Assembly (NCBI GenBank): GCA_963836405.1
Contig: CAWIJL010000006.1
Span: 248,001-312,000, forward strand
Direction of reading: 5' to 3'
Length of the DNA stretch: 64,000 bases
Origin: CAWIJJ01 sp963836405
Lineage (GTDB): Bacteria > Acidobacteriota > Terriglobia > Bryobacterales > Bryobacteraceae
Both the position numbers and the translations under genes were made by a program. Numbering within the stretch: position 1 is the stretch's first letter; every line of letters begins with the position of its first letter. This document shows, one piece after another, positions 45,451 through 54,403 of the stretch. The notes under the pieces are model-generated. The model was not told where the DNA came from. It worked only from the letters and a program-made list of their open reading frames with translations, and did not search any database.

Positions 45451-45459
45451 TGGTATACT
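45451..45459 (+). promoter_or_regulatory. Extended -10 element of tRNA-Ala
   Basis: TGGTATACT, an extended -10 (TGnTATACT), 24 bases before the tRNA. No good -35 is seen, which fits the extended form. Confidence 0.5.
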
Positions 45460-45482
45460 CACAGTATCTATTGAAATTGAAC

Positions 45483-45558
45483 GGGCGAGTAGCTCAGCTG
45501 GGAGAGCACGGCGTTCGCAACGCCGGGGTCGTGGGTTCGAATCCCATCTCGTCCACCA
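45483..45558 (+). tRNA. tRNA-Ala (anticodon CGC)
   Basis: Complete 76-base cloverleaf. The acceptor stem GGGCGAG pairs with CTCGTCC (one G-U). D arm GCTC/GAGC, anticodon stem CGGCG/CGCCG with loop TTCGCAA (anticodon CGC, reading GCG), T arm GTGGG-TTCGAAT-CCCAT. The 3' CCA is encoded. Confidence 0.97.
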
Positions 45559-45593
45559 TCCCGTCTTGACGCTCCGCCCCCTCCTCAATACTG

Positions 45594-46838
45594 CTATTCC
45601 GGCCTCAATTCAAAGCGGTGCGGCTTGGGCTGGGCAGCCGCCCGTTGCTGCGCGATCAGGTCGCTTTCGAGTGCGTCCATCGCCGCCAGCGCCGCTGCCA
45701 GGTGCGGCGTCACGTCCTTTTCGAGGGGCACCTGTACCTGCCGCCAGCGCGCGGTATGCACGTTGTTGTGGCGTAGCGTCAGTGCATGAACTTCCGCCGC
45801 CTGGCGCACCATGGGAGTCGGCAGCTCCGCCAGATTGATTCCGGCGGCCAGTTGGGCCGGCGTAAAGCTGCCCACCGTTTCGCCGTCGATCCGCAGCGCG
45901 TAGTTCCGGCCGGACGCGAGGCCCCTCACCTTGAGCGGCTGCTGGTTGAGGGTTGCCACAACGTCCGAGGAGCGAACCGCCAGCGCCACCACCGGGTCGC
46001 GCAGGTCGATCGGCATCGGGAGGGCCGCGTCCGTCTGCACCCAAGCGATCTCCCGGCCCGTGCGCAGTTCGGAAATCCGCGTGTTGGTCTGGTGAACCGG
46101 CTCGCGCCGCGCCGCATCGAGTTCCACCGCAGTGACCAGCGACGGTGCGTTCCACGCCTTCAACAGACTCGCGGTCATCACCAGGTGGCCGCCCGCCGAC
46201 GGATGAACCCGGTCCGCGAGGATGCGCGCGGCGAGCGTGGCATCGGCCGCCTTGGCCTTGGTGAGCGCCGCTACCAGCGAGGTGTTCAGGTCGGCCAGCG
46301 TCAGCTTTTCGGTCCCCGCCAACTCCTTCAGAAAATCGGAGTAGCGCACCAGTACCTTGTTGTACCCGCCTTCGAAAGTGGGCTCGCGCGTCACATCGTC
46401 ATAGGCCGAGGGCTGAATCGCCGTTATCCGGATATCCGGAAACTGCCGCTTCATCGTGCTGACAATGTGCCGGAAGCCGTTCGCGAATTCATCGAAAATC
46501 GCCTGGTCGAAGGCGCGGTAGCGTCCGTCGTTCATGCCCAGCATAATCGTCATCACCGTGGGATTGTACGGGAATACGTCGCGCCACAGCCGTACGTCGA
46601 TGGGCCCGCCGCCACCGCCCGTCACACGGTCGCCGCCCCAGCCCGAATGCACGAACGTGACGTCCAGCTTCGGGAATCGCGTCACCACGTACGTCTCGGT
46701 GAACGTGGTGTAAAGGCGTTGATCGGTGATGCTGTCGCCGTAGAACACCACGCGGTCGCCGTCGTGGAGCGCAAAGGGTTCCTGGCCAACTGCCGCAAAA
46801 CTGATAAGAGTGAGTAACGCCGGGGTCAATAGCCGCAT
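45594..46838 (-). CDS. SGNH/GDSL-family hydrolase (esterase) with C-terminal accessory region
   Basis: 414 residues. Signal peptide (LLTPALLTLISFAAVGQ). SGNH blocks: block I Ser in VVFYGDSITDQR, block II Gly in VHSGWGGDRVTG, block III Asn in IMLGMNDGRYR, block V Asp/His in ADRVHPSAGGHLVM. Similar to rhamnogalacturonan or acetylxylan esterases acting on plant polysaccharides. The ~170 residues after the catalytic domain have a beta-rich pattern (ALAVRSSDVVATLNQQPLKV) and a helical tail. Exported to periplasm or outside. It starts beside the integrase relic. Confidence 0.9.
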   Translation of the reverse strand: MRLLTPALLTLISFAAVGQEPFALHDGDRVVFYGDSITDQRLYTTFTETYVVTRFPKLDVTFVHSGWGGDRVTGGGGGPIDVRLWRDVFPYNPTVMTIMLGMNDGRYRAFDQAIFDEFANGFRHIVSTMKRQFPDIRITAIQPSAYDDVTREPTFEGGYNKVLVRYSDFLKELAGTEKLTLADLNTSLVAALTKAKAADATLAARILADRVHPSAGGHLVMTASLLKAWNAPSLVTAVELDAARREPVHQTNTRISELRTGREIAWVQTDAALPMPIDLRDPVVALAVRSSDVVATLNQQPLKVRGLASGRNYALRIDGETVGSFTPAQLAAGINLAELPTPMVRQAAEVHALTLRHNNVHTARWRQVQVPLEKDVTPHLAAALAAMDALESDLIAQQRAAAQPKPHRFELRPE

Positions 46839-46995
46839 GCGACGAGTATATATTGTTCAATATTGTTCCGGTTCAGATGGAATGGAGAAAGAGTTCCTTG
46901 AGAACAGGGCTGCTGCCTTCCGCGCGAAGCGGCCACCCAACCACTCCGCCGGAATCGTCATGGGAAAGGACAGCACGATGCAGATCCTGTTCTGC

Positions 46996-47190
46996 CGAGT
47001 TCCCGCTCTACACCTTCCGGCACACCTGCCTGACGCGATGGGCGGCGCACATGGACCCGTACACCTTTTGGCTACCTTGCTGGGCACAGCGACTTCTCCA
47101 CGACCCGGCGCTACGTTCATCCGCAGGTGCAGACCGTCAGGGACGCCATCGAGCGTGCGCAACGGCCAGTCCCGCGCGGCACACGCCCCG
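46996..47190 (+). pseudogene. Tyrosine recombinase (phage-type integrase) C-terminal remnant
   Basis: LYTFRHTCLTRWAAHMDPYT carries the conserved Arg-His box (R-H-x-x). After one frameshift at a T4 run (~47,078) the frame continues GYLAGHSDFSTTRRYVHPQV with the second catalytic His and the nucleophile Tyr, then VRDAIERAQ. Everything upstream of the Arg box is lost. A relic of an integrated element; it lies 50 bases from a tRNA 3' fragment. Confidence 0.8.
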
Positions 47191-47240
47191 TAGCTGTGGC
47201 GCGGGGTGGGCACAAAGTTGGCCACAATAGCAAAAACGGC

Positions 47241-47290
47241 GGTCGGGCCGAGTGGATTCGAACCACCGACCTCCTGGTCCCGAACTAGGA
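47241..47290 (-). other. 3' half of a tRNA-Pro (CGG), probable integration-site relic
   Basis: Minus-strand sequence reads as anticodon stem-loop CCTAG-TTCGGGA-CCAGG (anticodon CGG, one mismatch), variable loop, T arm with GGTTCGAATCC, and acceptor 3' strand. The 5' half (acceptor, D arm) is missing. Integrases commonly recombine into tRNA 3' ends and leave such pieces. Confidence 0.7.
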
Positions 47291-47484
47291 AACATCAACA
47301 ACATACGAGGATCGTTTACTGAAAGCACAAGAGTTGCGCGCCTGCTGCTTGGACCCTACTTGGACCTAAATGGCGAAGGTGTCGCGAACCGGACGCCCGT
47401 TGGACCCTACTTGGACCCTGGTTTCCACGTTGGTAATCCCGTTGCTCTCGCGCACGCGCGTGATCGCGTCGCCATCCCAAAAAC

Positions 47485-47518
47485 CTGACCAAAATATGTT
47501 GGTCAGATAGGATTTGAA
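47485..47518 (-). other. Second tRNA 3'-end-like sequence followed by a terminator hairpin
   Basis: Minus strand: TTCAAATCCTATCTGACCA (T loop, 3' T stem, acceptor, discriminator A and CCA), overlapping a perfect 8-bp hairpin (CTGACCAA / TTGGTCAG, 6-base loop) that is followed by GTTTTT. The upstream T-stem does not pair, so no whole tRNA is present. Probably another attachment-site relic. Confidence 0.45.
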
Positions 47519-47652
47519 ACCGCCACATAGGACCACCAGACCAGCACGCTTATGGACGGGAACAACTGAAGCACGTCGCCTCTGGTGACAACTACGCCAT
47601 ACGCCCGACACCCGAGCTTTCAGGAACCGTGCGAGGATGTTTGGTGTCGATC

Positions 47653-48305
47653 ATGGTAGTGATTAGAACTCCGCCAATTTTGCTTTTCATCGGCGCAGTC
47701 GCGACCGGGTGCTTCGCGCAATCACCTCGGCTGGGCTCTCCTCTCATCTAACCCAAGCAATCGAGCGTCTACATCGCCTTCAGAAGAATGGGTCCGGGCC
47801 TGCCCCTGAGCGACGATGAACCGAAGGAGCGGATGTGGCTATCTCTGAGGAATAACACTCGTTGGCCGATTTCCTTGGCTACGTTTGGGCTCCCGGATGA
47901 ATACAGTCAAAGCGAGACAGGATTGATGTACACGGTCGAAGCGCCCGGCGCCTATGCGCCGGATGCTCCCCTTCGATAGGCTACGAGTTCGACGTGGGCA
48001 CAGCGACAGAAATCGGGCCGGGCCAAGAACTACGGTTCAGTGTCCCCCGCAATCATCTCGGTCCCGCCGGCTTGGGGATCAGGGTCAACTTCGCGTTCAA
48101 GCGGGAGTCCAATCAGCGGTACACGAGATACGCGACTGTGTTCAGTTATTGGGACCTCCCCGACAAACTCAGGGACAAGGTTGCCGAGAAGAACTTAAAA
48201 CTTCGGTATGGCGCGAGTGGAGGAGGGGCACCTCCGGAGGCCCAGCCTTCGCCGCTTCCAACCAAACTCGACCCTCCGATGCACCCTGTACCCACAAAGA
48301 AGTAG
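47653..48305 (+). pseudogene. Putative lipoprotein of unknown function, interrupted
   Basis: The frame starts MVVIRTPPILLFIGAVATGC, a lipoprotein-type signal with a lipobox (VATGC), and is cut by an in-frame TAA after GSPLI (~47,748). It resumes with SSVYIAFRRMGPGLPLSDDE and IALFGLPD-like beta strands (NNTRWPISLATFGLPDEYSQ), shifts frame near 47,970, and continues YEFDVGTATEIGPGQELRFS to a stop at 48,305 after a Pro-rich tail. Two lesions make it a likely pseudogene. The following 284 bases to 48,589 hold nothing I can recognise. Confidence 0.6.
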
Positions 48306-48589
48306 AGTTGAACGCAAGCTCCGGATTACGGTGCGGCAGCGGGATGACCGGGCAACGGAGGAGGTATGCGTAGCTCTCGGCAAGGCCGTTTGCCACCGTG
48401 ACTTTCAGACTCGGCACGGTCCGAGTGCATCGCCAGACCTCCTGGTCGGGGCGCAAGAGGTCGTCGAAGTCGTCGGTCTACAAGTCGATAGAGCGCCCTC
48501 TCTCCACTTCAGGCTGAACCAACACAATATCGCTTGTGCCCCCCGTCACCCGGTCGTTCCGCTGCCGCGCTGCGATACCATGAGGTGCG

Positions 48590-49999
48590 ATGAGACTGAC
48601 TTTTTGGGGCGCCGCGGGACAGGTAACCGGTTCGATGCACCTGGTGGAGTCCGGGGGCAAGCGCATTCTGCTCGATTGCGGAATGAATCAGGGCAGGCGC
48701 AAGGAAACCGACCACAAGAATCGCCATCTCCCGTTCGACGCGTCCAAAATCGACGCCGTGGTGCTCTCTCACGCCCACATCGACCACAGCGGCAACCTGC
48801 CGGGCCTGGTCAAAAACGGCTTCCGCGGGCCCATCTACGCGACGCCGGCCACCGCCGACCTGTGTGAGTGGATGCTGCGGGATACGGCCCACATCCAGGA
48901 AAAGGACGCCGAGTTTCTGAACAAGCGCCTGGAGCGGCGAAAATCCATGGGCCTCGAGAACGGCCTCGTGGAGCCCCTCTACACCATGGAGGATGCGGAA
49001 AGGACCCTCCCCCTGTTTCATCGCGTGGACTACCACCGCTCGGAAAAGTTGAGCGACGACCTCAGCTACATGGCCTACGACGCCGGCCATATCCTCGGCT
49101 CCTCCTCGGTAGTGCTCGAAGAAAAATCGACCGGCGTGCGGCTGGCTTTTTCCGGAGATGTCGGCCGGCCCGGGCTGCCGATCATTCGCGATCCGGAGAC
49201 GCTCAGCGCGGCCGACTACCTGATCTTGGAGAGCACCTACGGCGGGAGGCTCCACAAAGACGTCGGGCATGTGATCAACAAACTGGAGAACGTCGTCAAA
49301 CGGACCGCGGCCCGGGGCGGACGGATCATCGTTCCAGCCTTCGCCGTGGGCCGCACGCAGCAACTGGTCTTGCTGCTGCACCAGCTTGCCAACGAAAAGC
49401 GGATTCCCAATATCCCCATCTTCGTCGATAGCCCGCTGGCCGTGAACGTGACCGACGTGCATCGCAATCACCCCGAATGCTTCGACCCGCAAACCCGCGA
49501 ATACCTCCAGAATGGAGGCGACCCGTTCGGGTTCCGGCGGCTCCAATATATCCGCGAGGCGTCGGAATCGAAGAAGCTGAACGATCTGCACGGCCCCTTT
49601 GTGGTCATCTCGGCGTCGGGAATGGCCGAGCAGGGGCGCATTCTCCACCACTTGAGAAACAACATCGAAGACCCGCGCAACACCGTGCTGATCACCGGTT
49701 TTCAGGCGCAGGACACGCTCGGGCGAAAACTGGTGGAGAAGTGGCAGGAGGTCCGGATTTTCGGCGAACCCATGCGAGTCCGCGCCGAGATCTCGAGCCT
49801 TGACGAGCTGAGCGCTCACGCCGACCAGGGCGAATTGATCGACTGGATCAAGCCGCTGGCCGGATCGCTGCGGCAGGTCTTCCTGGTGCACGGAGAGCCG
49901 CAGCAATCCGAGACCCTGGGCAAACTGCTCCAGACCACCTACGGCTTGAAGGCCGCCGCCGTCACCCCGGGAGCCACCTTCGAGCTAAGTTCCCGGTAA
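48590..49999 (+). CDS. Beta-CASP metallo-beta-lactamase-fold RNase/hydrolase
   Basis: 469 residues. Zinc motif 2 is SHAHIDHSGNLPGL. Further motifs are DAGHILGSSSVVLE, AFSGDVGRPGLPI, the beta-CASP insert (VPAFAVGRTQQLVLLLHQLA), ISASGMAEQGRILHHL (motif B region), SAHADQGELIDWI and FLVHGEPQQSETL. This matches the bacterial CPSF/YsxC-type RNA-processing exonuclease family. Cytoplasmic RNA metabolism likely; the exact substrate is unknown. Confidence 0.92.
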   Translation: MRLTFWGAAGQVTGSMHLVESGGKRILLDCGMNQGRRKETDHKNRHLPFDASKIDAVVLSHAHIDHSGNLPGLVKNGFRGPIYATPATADLCEWMLRDTAHIQEKDAEFLNKRLERRKSMGLENGLVEPLYTMEDAERTLPLFHRVDYHRSEKLSDDLSYMAYDAGHILGSSSVVLEEKSTGVRLAFSGDVGRPGLPIIRDPETLSAADYLILESTYGGRLHKDVGHVINKLENVVKRTAARGGRIIVPAFAVGRTQQLVLLLHQLANEKRIPNIPIFVDSPLAVNVTDVHRNHPECFDPQTREYLQNGGDPFGFRRLQYIREASESKKLNDLHGPFVVISASGMAEQGRILHHLRNNIEDPRNTVLITGFQAQDTLGRKLVEKWQEVRIFGEPMRVRAEISSLDELSAHADQGELIDWIKPLAGSLRQVFLVHGEPQQSETLGKLLQTTYGLKAAAVTPGATFELSSR

Positions 50000-50056
50000 C
50001 GAAATGGGGGTCTGAGTCCATCTATACTGGATAGAAGTGCAAAGGAGTACCTCTAC

Positions 50057-50944
50057 GTGAGTTCACCGATTTACCAACCCGAACCCCCCCAACCGCGGTC
50101 GGGTCTTTTGACAGCACTGGTTGCGGGCGCCCTGATCGCGCTGATTGCAGCCAACATTTATTTGTATGTTCAGATCGACCACGTTCGGACTGATATCGCC
50201 AAGGTTCGGGAATCGATGATGACGGAAGTCAGCAATCTTCGCGATGCCTCTTCCGTCAATACCGCTGCCCAAATGCGGCATATCGAGACCTTGAAGGAGG
50301 AGCTTGAGTCCGCGCGGTCGGCGGCCCGCTCGGTGGCCAGCCAGGGTAAGGCGGAAGCCCAGGCTTACGCCGAGAAGCTTGCCCGGCAGCTCGAAGCCGA
50401 ACAGGCCAAAGTGGCCCAGCAGATGGGCTCGGAAATCAGCAACGTTCGCCAGCAGGCCAGCGCCGCCACGGCCAAGGTGGAAGAAAAGGTGGCCAACGTT
50501 TCCACCGACGTGGGTTCGGTAAAGTCTCAGGTGACCGCAACCCAGGAAGAGCTGAACAAGACCATAGCCGACCTTAAGTCGGTGCGCGGCGACATGGGAG
50601 TCCAAAGCGGGCTCATCGCTACCAACTCCACCGAACTAAACGCCCTGAGGCTGCGCGGTGAGCGGAACTACCTCGATATCAAGCTCGCCAAAACCAAGCA
50701 GCCCCAGCGCTTCGGCGATATCACCCTGCTGCTGAAGAACGCCGATACCAAGCGCAACCGCTATACAGTCCAGGTGATGGCGGACGACAAGATGACCGAA
50801 AAGAAGGACAAGACCATCAATGAGCCCGTTCAGTTCTATACGGGCCGGGGCGGGCGGATCCCGTATGAGATGGTCATCAATACGGTGCAGAAGAACATGA
50901 TCGTCGGATACCTCTCCACCCCCAAGGAATCCGCTTCCCGCTGA
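50057..50944 (+). CDS. Single-pass membrane protein with long coiled coil
   Basis: 295 residues. Pro-rich N-terminus, one membrane helix at ~20-40 (LVAGALIALIAANIYLYV), a ~150-residue heptad-rich coiled coil full of Ala, Glu, Gln and Lys (AEKLARQLEAEQAKVAQQMG), then a compact beta-rich C-terminal domain (NYLDIKLAKTKQPQRFGDIT; YTVQVMADDKMTEKKDKTIN). GTG start with AAAGGAG upstream. Likely anchored in the inner membrane with the coil in the periplasm. No recognised family; role structural by inference. Confidence 0.85.
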   Translation: MSSPIYQPEPPQPRSGLLTALVAGALIALIAANIYLYVQIDHVRTDIAKVRESMMTEVSNLRDASSVNTAAQMRHIETLKEELESARSAARSVASQGKAEAQAYAEKLARQLEAEQAKVAQQMGSEISNVRQQASAATAKVEEKVANVSTDVGSVKSQVTATQEELNKTIADLKSVRGDMGVQSGLIATNSTELNALRLRGERNYLDIKLAKTKQPQRFGDITLLLKNADTKRNRYTVQVMADDKMTEKKDKTINEPVQFYTGRGGRIPYEMVINTVQKNMIVGYLSTPKESASR

Positions 50945-50957
50945 CCCGTATTGCAAT

Positions 50958-50989
50958 CCGGTTACGCGCCCGCAGCGGCGCGTAGCCGG
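50958..50989. terminator. Hairpin between convergent genes
   Basis: 13-bp stem (CCGGTTACGCGCC with GGCGCGTAGCCGG, one G-U pair), 6-base loop, between the coiled-coil gene and the convergent pseudo-receiver. No T tract on either strand, so termination strength is uncertain. Confidence 0.5.
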
Positions 50990-50996
50990 ACGCCCT

Positions 50997-51380
50997 TTAA
51001 ACCGTGTTCCCGCTGTGACGTTTGAAAATAACCGGCATGTTCTGGGAAAATGCAGACCGCGCCAGAACCATGTCGCAACCGGCCTCCTGCGCCTGCTGTT
51101 TCAACTCGCCTTGAACGTGCGACAGGTATCCGATCAGGCTGATGCTTCGCGTTTCGCTGCTGCCCTTCAGGGTCGCGATCAGCCCGAGCGGATCCACCGC
51201 CTCGAAATTCAAGTCGAAGATAATCAGCGCCGGCTTTTCCTTCGCCTTGTCTAAAACCTCGGTCGATTCCTTGATGAACTCCAGCGCCATTCCCGAGCGC
51301 CTGGCCGCCTCGGTCAGCTTCACCGAGAAAAACAGATCGTTCACCACAGCGAAGACTCTCTTGGATTCCTGCTTCGGCAT
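50997..51380 (-). CDS. Stand-alone receiver-like (pseudo-receiver) protein
   Basis: 127 residues with the alpha/beta receiver pattern: FAVVNDLFFSVKLTEAARRS, LIIFDLNFEAVDPLGLIATL, ISLIGYLSHVQGEL and AGCDMVLARSAFSQN. The phospho-acceptor position keeps an Asp (IIFDLN), but the N-terminal acidic pair is reduced to ND, the Thr/Ser position is Gly/Tyr and the Lys is Arg (LARSAF). Phosphorylation by the normal mechanism is doubtful. No output domain. It may be a protein-interaction module. Confidence 0.8.
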   Translation of the reverse strand: MPKQESKRVFAVVNDLFFSVKLTEAARRSGMALEFIKESTEVLDKAKEKPALIIFDLNFEAVDPLGLIATLKGSSETRSISLIGYLSHVQGELKQQAQEAGCDMVLARSAFSQNMPVIFKRHSGNTV

Positions 51381-51450
51381 AGAGATGTGCTATTTGTTTT
51401 CAGTTGCCCTGTTTTGAATCACTAGTGGGAGGGGACGACTGAATTCTATC

Positions 51451-53130
51451 ATGAAACGTATGGATGTCCATTCATGGTCGCGGCCCGATTGCGCGCGCGT
51501 CCGTCACATCGACCTCGACCTCGATGTCGATTTCGCACGCCGCGTAGTCTCGGGATCGGCCCTCATCGCCTACGATCGATTCTCGTCCGACGAATTGATT
51601 CTCGATACGCGCGGGCTTCTTATCCACTCCGTGGACAACGCCGCCGGCTTCGAACTCGGGGAACCCGATCCCATTTTCGGCGCGCCGCTGCGGATCCGCC
51701 TGAACGGCTCGGGCGACCCCGTGAAGGTGAACTATTCCACCAGCCCCGGCGCCTCCGGGCTGCAATGGCTGGAGCCGCCCCAGACTGCCGGCCGGCAGCA
51801 CCCCTTCCTCTACACGCAATCGCAGGCCATCCACGCGCGCAGTTGGATCCCGCTCCAGGACTCGCCCGGCGTCCGCATCACCTACACCGCGCGCATCGGA
51901 ACGCCTCCCGGAATCCGCGCCGTGATGGGCGCCGAAACGCTTGCCGCCGGCCGCTTCCGCATGGACCAGCCCATTCCCTCCTACCTCATCGCGCTGGCGG
52001 CGGGCGACCTCGATTTTCGACCCCTCGGGCCTCGTTCCGGTGTGTACGCCGAACCGTCCCTGGTGGAAGCGGCCGCGGCCGAGTTCAGCGACACCGAGGC
52101 CATGATCGCCGCCGTGGAGTCGCTCTACGGCCCCTATCGCTGGGGACGCTACGACCTGCTCGTGCTCCCGCCCAGCTTTCCCTTCGGCGGAATGGAAAAT
52201 CCGCGTCTCACCTTCGCCACCCCCACCATCATCGCCGGCGACCGCAGCCTGGTCTCCCTGGTGGCGCACGAACTGGCGCATTCCTGGTCCGGCAACCTGG
52301 TGACTAACGCCACCTGGAGCGACTTCTGGCTCAACGAAGGCTTCACCGTCTACGTCGAACGCCGCGTTCTCGAGCGGGTGTTCGGGGCGGAGCGCGCCGA
52401 AATGGAAGCCGTGCTCGGACGGCGCGAACTCGACCGCGAAATGGCCGGCCTGCCGGAACCGGATCGCGTCCTGCACCTGGAACTTGGCGGCCGCGATCCG
52501 GACGACGGCTGCACCCTCGTCCCGTACGAGAAAGGCGCGCTGCTGCTCCGCACCATCGAAAAGGCCGTCGGCCGCGAACGCTTCGACGCCTGGCTGCGCG
52601 GCTACTTCGAACACTTCGCCTTTCAAAGCATTACCACCGCGCAGTTCCTCGATTACATCCGCCGCGAACTTCCGAACCCGGTTCCGCTCGATGAGTGGAT
52701 CTTCCGGCCGGGCGTTCCGGAAGGCGCCGCGGACCCGCATTCGGACGCTTTCTCGCGCATCGAAAACGTCTGGCCCGCCGACACCAGCGGCTGGACCACG
52801 CACCAGTGGTTGCACTTTCTCCGCACCTTGAACGAACCCGACATGGCGCGCCTCGACCGCGAATTCCGCTTGAGCGATTCGGGCAACTCGGAAATTCTTC
52901 ACCAGTTTCTCCTCATGGCCGTGAAGGCGGACTACGCCCCCGCTCTGCCCAAAGTGGACCGGTTCCTGAATTCGGTGGGACGGCGCAAATTCCTGAAGCC
53001 GATGTATTCGGAATTGATGAAGACTCCCGAAGGCGCCGGGCGCGCGCAAGACATTTATGCGCGGGCGCGTGCCGGCTATCATCCCATCGCGCAGGCCACC
53101 ATCGACGCACTGGTGAACCCCCGGTCTTGA
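51451..53130 (+). CDS. M1-family zinc aminopeptidase (leukotriene A4 hydrolase-like)
   Basis: 559 residues. Beta-sandwich N-terminal domain (DLDLDVDFARRVVSGSALIA), exopeptidase motif GGMEN in FPFGGMENPRLTF, and zinc site HELAHSWSGN with His273, Glu274, His277 and Glu296 in WLNEGFTVYVERR. A C-terminal helical domain (LHFLRTLNEPDMARLDREFR) resembles leukotriene A4 hydrolase/aminopeptidase B. Removes N-terminal residues from peptides. No signal peptide; cytoplasmic. GGGAGGGG lies 16 bases upstream of the ATG. Confidence 0.93.
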   Translation: MKRMDVHSWSRPDCARVRHIDLDLDVDFARRVVSGSALIAYDRFSSDELILDTRGLLIHSVDNAAGFELGEPDPIFGAPLRIRLNGSGDPVKVNYSTSPGASGLQWLEPPQTAGRQHPFLYTQSQAIHARSWIPLQDSPGVRITYTARIGTPPGIRAVMGAETLAAGRFRMDQPIPSYLIALAAGDLDFRPLGPRSGVYAEPSLVEAAAAEFSDTEAMIAAVESLYGPYRWGRYDLLVLPPSFPFGGMENPRLTFATPTIIAGDRSLVSLVAHELAHSWSGNLVTNATWSDFWLNEGFTVYVERRVLERVFGAERAEMEAVLGRRELDREMAGLPEPDRVLHLELGGRDPDDGCTLVPYEKGALLLRTIEKAVGRERFDAWLRGYFEHFAFQSITTAQFLDYIRRELPNPVPLDEWIFRPGVPEGAADPHSDAFSRIENVWPADTSGWTTHQWLHFLRTLNEPDMARLDREFRLSDSGNSEILHQFLLMAVKADYAPALPKVDRFLNSVGRRKFLKPMYSELMKTPEGAGRAQDIYARARAGYHPIAQATIDALVNPRS

Positions 53131-53143
53131 TCCCCGCCGCGGC

Positions 53144-54395
53144 TCAGGCCAGCTTCCACGGCCCGCGATAAGGACGGGCGAGCATGCCATTGGCCTCCGA
53201 GTCGCCGGTAACCTGCTCCTTGGCCGCATCCCACTTGAGCGAGCGGCCCAGCCGCGTCGATATGTTGCCCAGGTGGCACATCACCGCCGAGCGGTGGCCT
53301 TCCTCCACGTCCGCCGTCGGCTTTTGCCGGCTCTTCACGCAATCGAGGAAGCTGCGGACGTGCGCCACGTCGAGGTCGTTGCCCTTCATCGTCAGCGGTT
53401 CCATCGCCGCCGTCTTTGTCCTTCCCGGTCTTCTCCGGCGTGACGGTGTAGCCGCCGCGCGTCAGGCTGAGCATCCCTTTCGTGCCGAAAACATCCAGCG
53501 TGAAGCCCTTGCCTTCCGCGATTTCGCTGACCGTCCAGGTGACGACAGTCTTGCCGAACTGGTAGGTCACCTCCTGAAGGTCCGGCGTCTCGCCCCCGTC
53601 GGTGAGGGCGTACCGCCCGCCGAACCCCGCCACCACCGACGGCGCGCTTCGGCGCCCACAATCCAGCGCGCGATGTCCAGGTGATGCGCGCCCCAGTTGG
53701 TCATCTGCCCGCCCGAGTAATCCCAGAACCAGCGAAAATTGTAAATGCAGCGGAACGGGTCGAACGGCCGCTGCGGCGCGGGGCCCAGCCACATGTCCCA
53801 GTCGAAAGTGGGAATCGGCACCCTTCGCCATTTCGGTGGGCTGGAGGCCGGGAAAAATGTTGCGCTGCATGCCGGCGCGGATGCGATGAACCTCGCCGAT
53901 GCCGCCGTCCCGAATCAGTTTCACCGCGGCCGCATAATGCGTTCCCGAGCGCTGCTGCGAGCCCGTTTGCACCACGCGGCGGTTGCGTCGCGCCGCTTCC
54001 ACCATCCGCCGCCCTTCCACCACCGTCAGCGAAAGAGGCTTCTCGCAATAAACGTCCTTGCCGGCATCGCACGCGGCGATGGTCATGATGGCGTGCCAGT
54101 GATCCGGCACTGCCACGATGACCGCGTCGATATCCTTGTCGTCGATCAGCTTGCGGAAATCCGTGAATGCTTTCGCCTTTCCGCCCGCCATCTCGACGCC
54201 TTTCTCGCGAAACGGATCGTACAGGTCGCACACCGCGGCGGGATCGACTTCGGGTTGTTTGAGGAAGGTGGCCCAGTCCTGCTTGCCGCGGCCGCCGCTG
54301 CCGATCAACCCCATGCGCACGCGCTCGTTGGCGCCCATCACGCGCGAGGCGCTCCAGGCCGTCAGCGCGCCTAATGCAAAGCTTCGTCGATTCAT
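53144..54395 (-). pseudogene. Gfo/Idh/MocA-family oxidoreductase with twin-arginine signal, three frameshifts
   Basis: N-terminus MNRRSFALGALTAWSASRV is a Tat-type signal, followed by the Rossmann start MGLIGSGGRGKQDW and the catalytic EKP in VYCEKPLSLTVVEG. The frame then breaks near 53,822 (continuing PIPTFDWDMWLGPAPQRPFD), 53,650 (continuing PSVVAGFGGRYALTDGG) and 53,400 (continuing EPLTMKGNDLDVAHVRSFLD to a stop at 53,144). Without these, a ~416-residue periplasmic NAD(P)-dependent sugar dehydrogenase-like protein. GAGGAGG precedes the ATG. Last gene of a three-gene unit. Confidence 0.82.
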
Positions 54396-54403
54396 TGGCC
54401 TCC

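Noticed and set aside
47252..47488. Open frame starting MDSNHRPPGPEL
   Set aside because: This is the well-known spurious translation of tRNA sequence; here it arises from the tRNA-Pro fragment.
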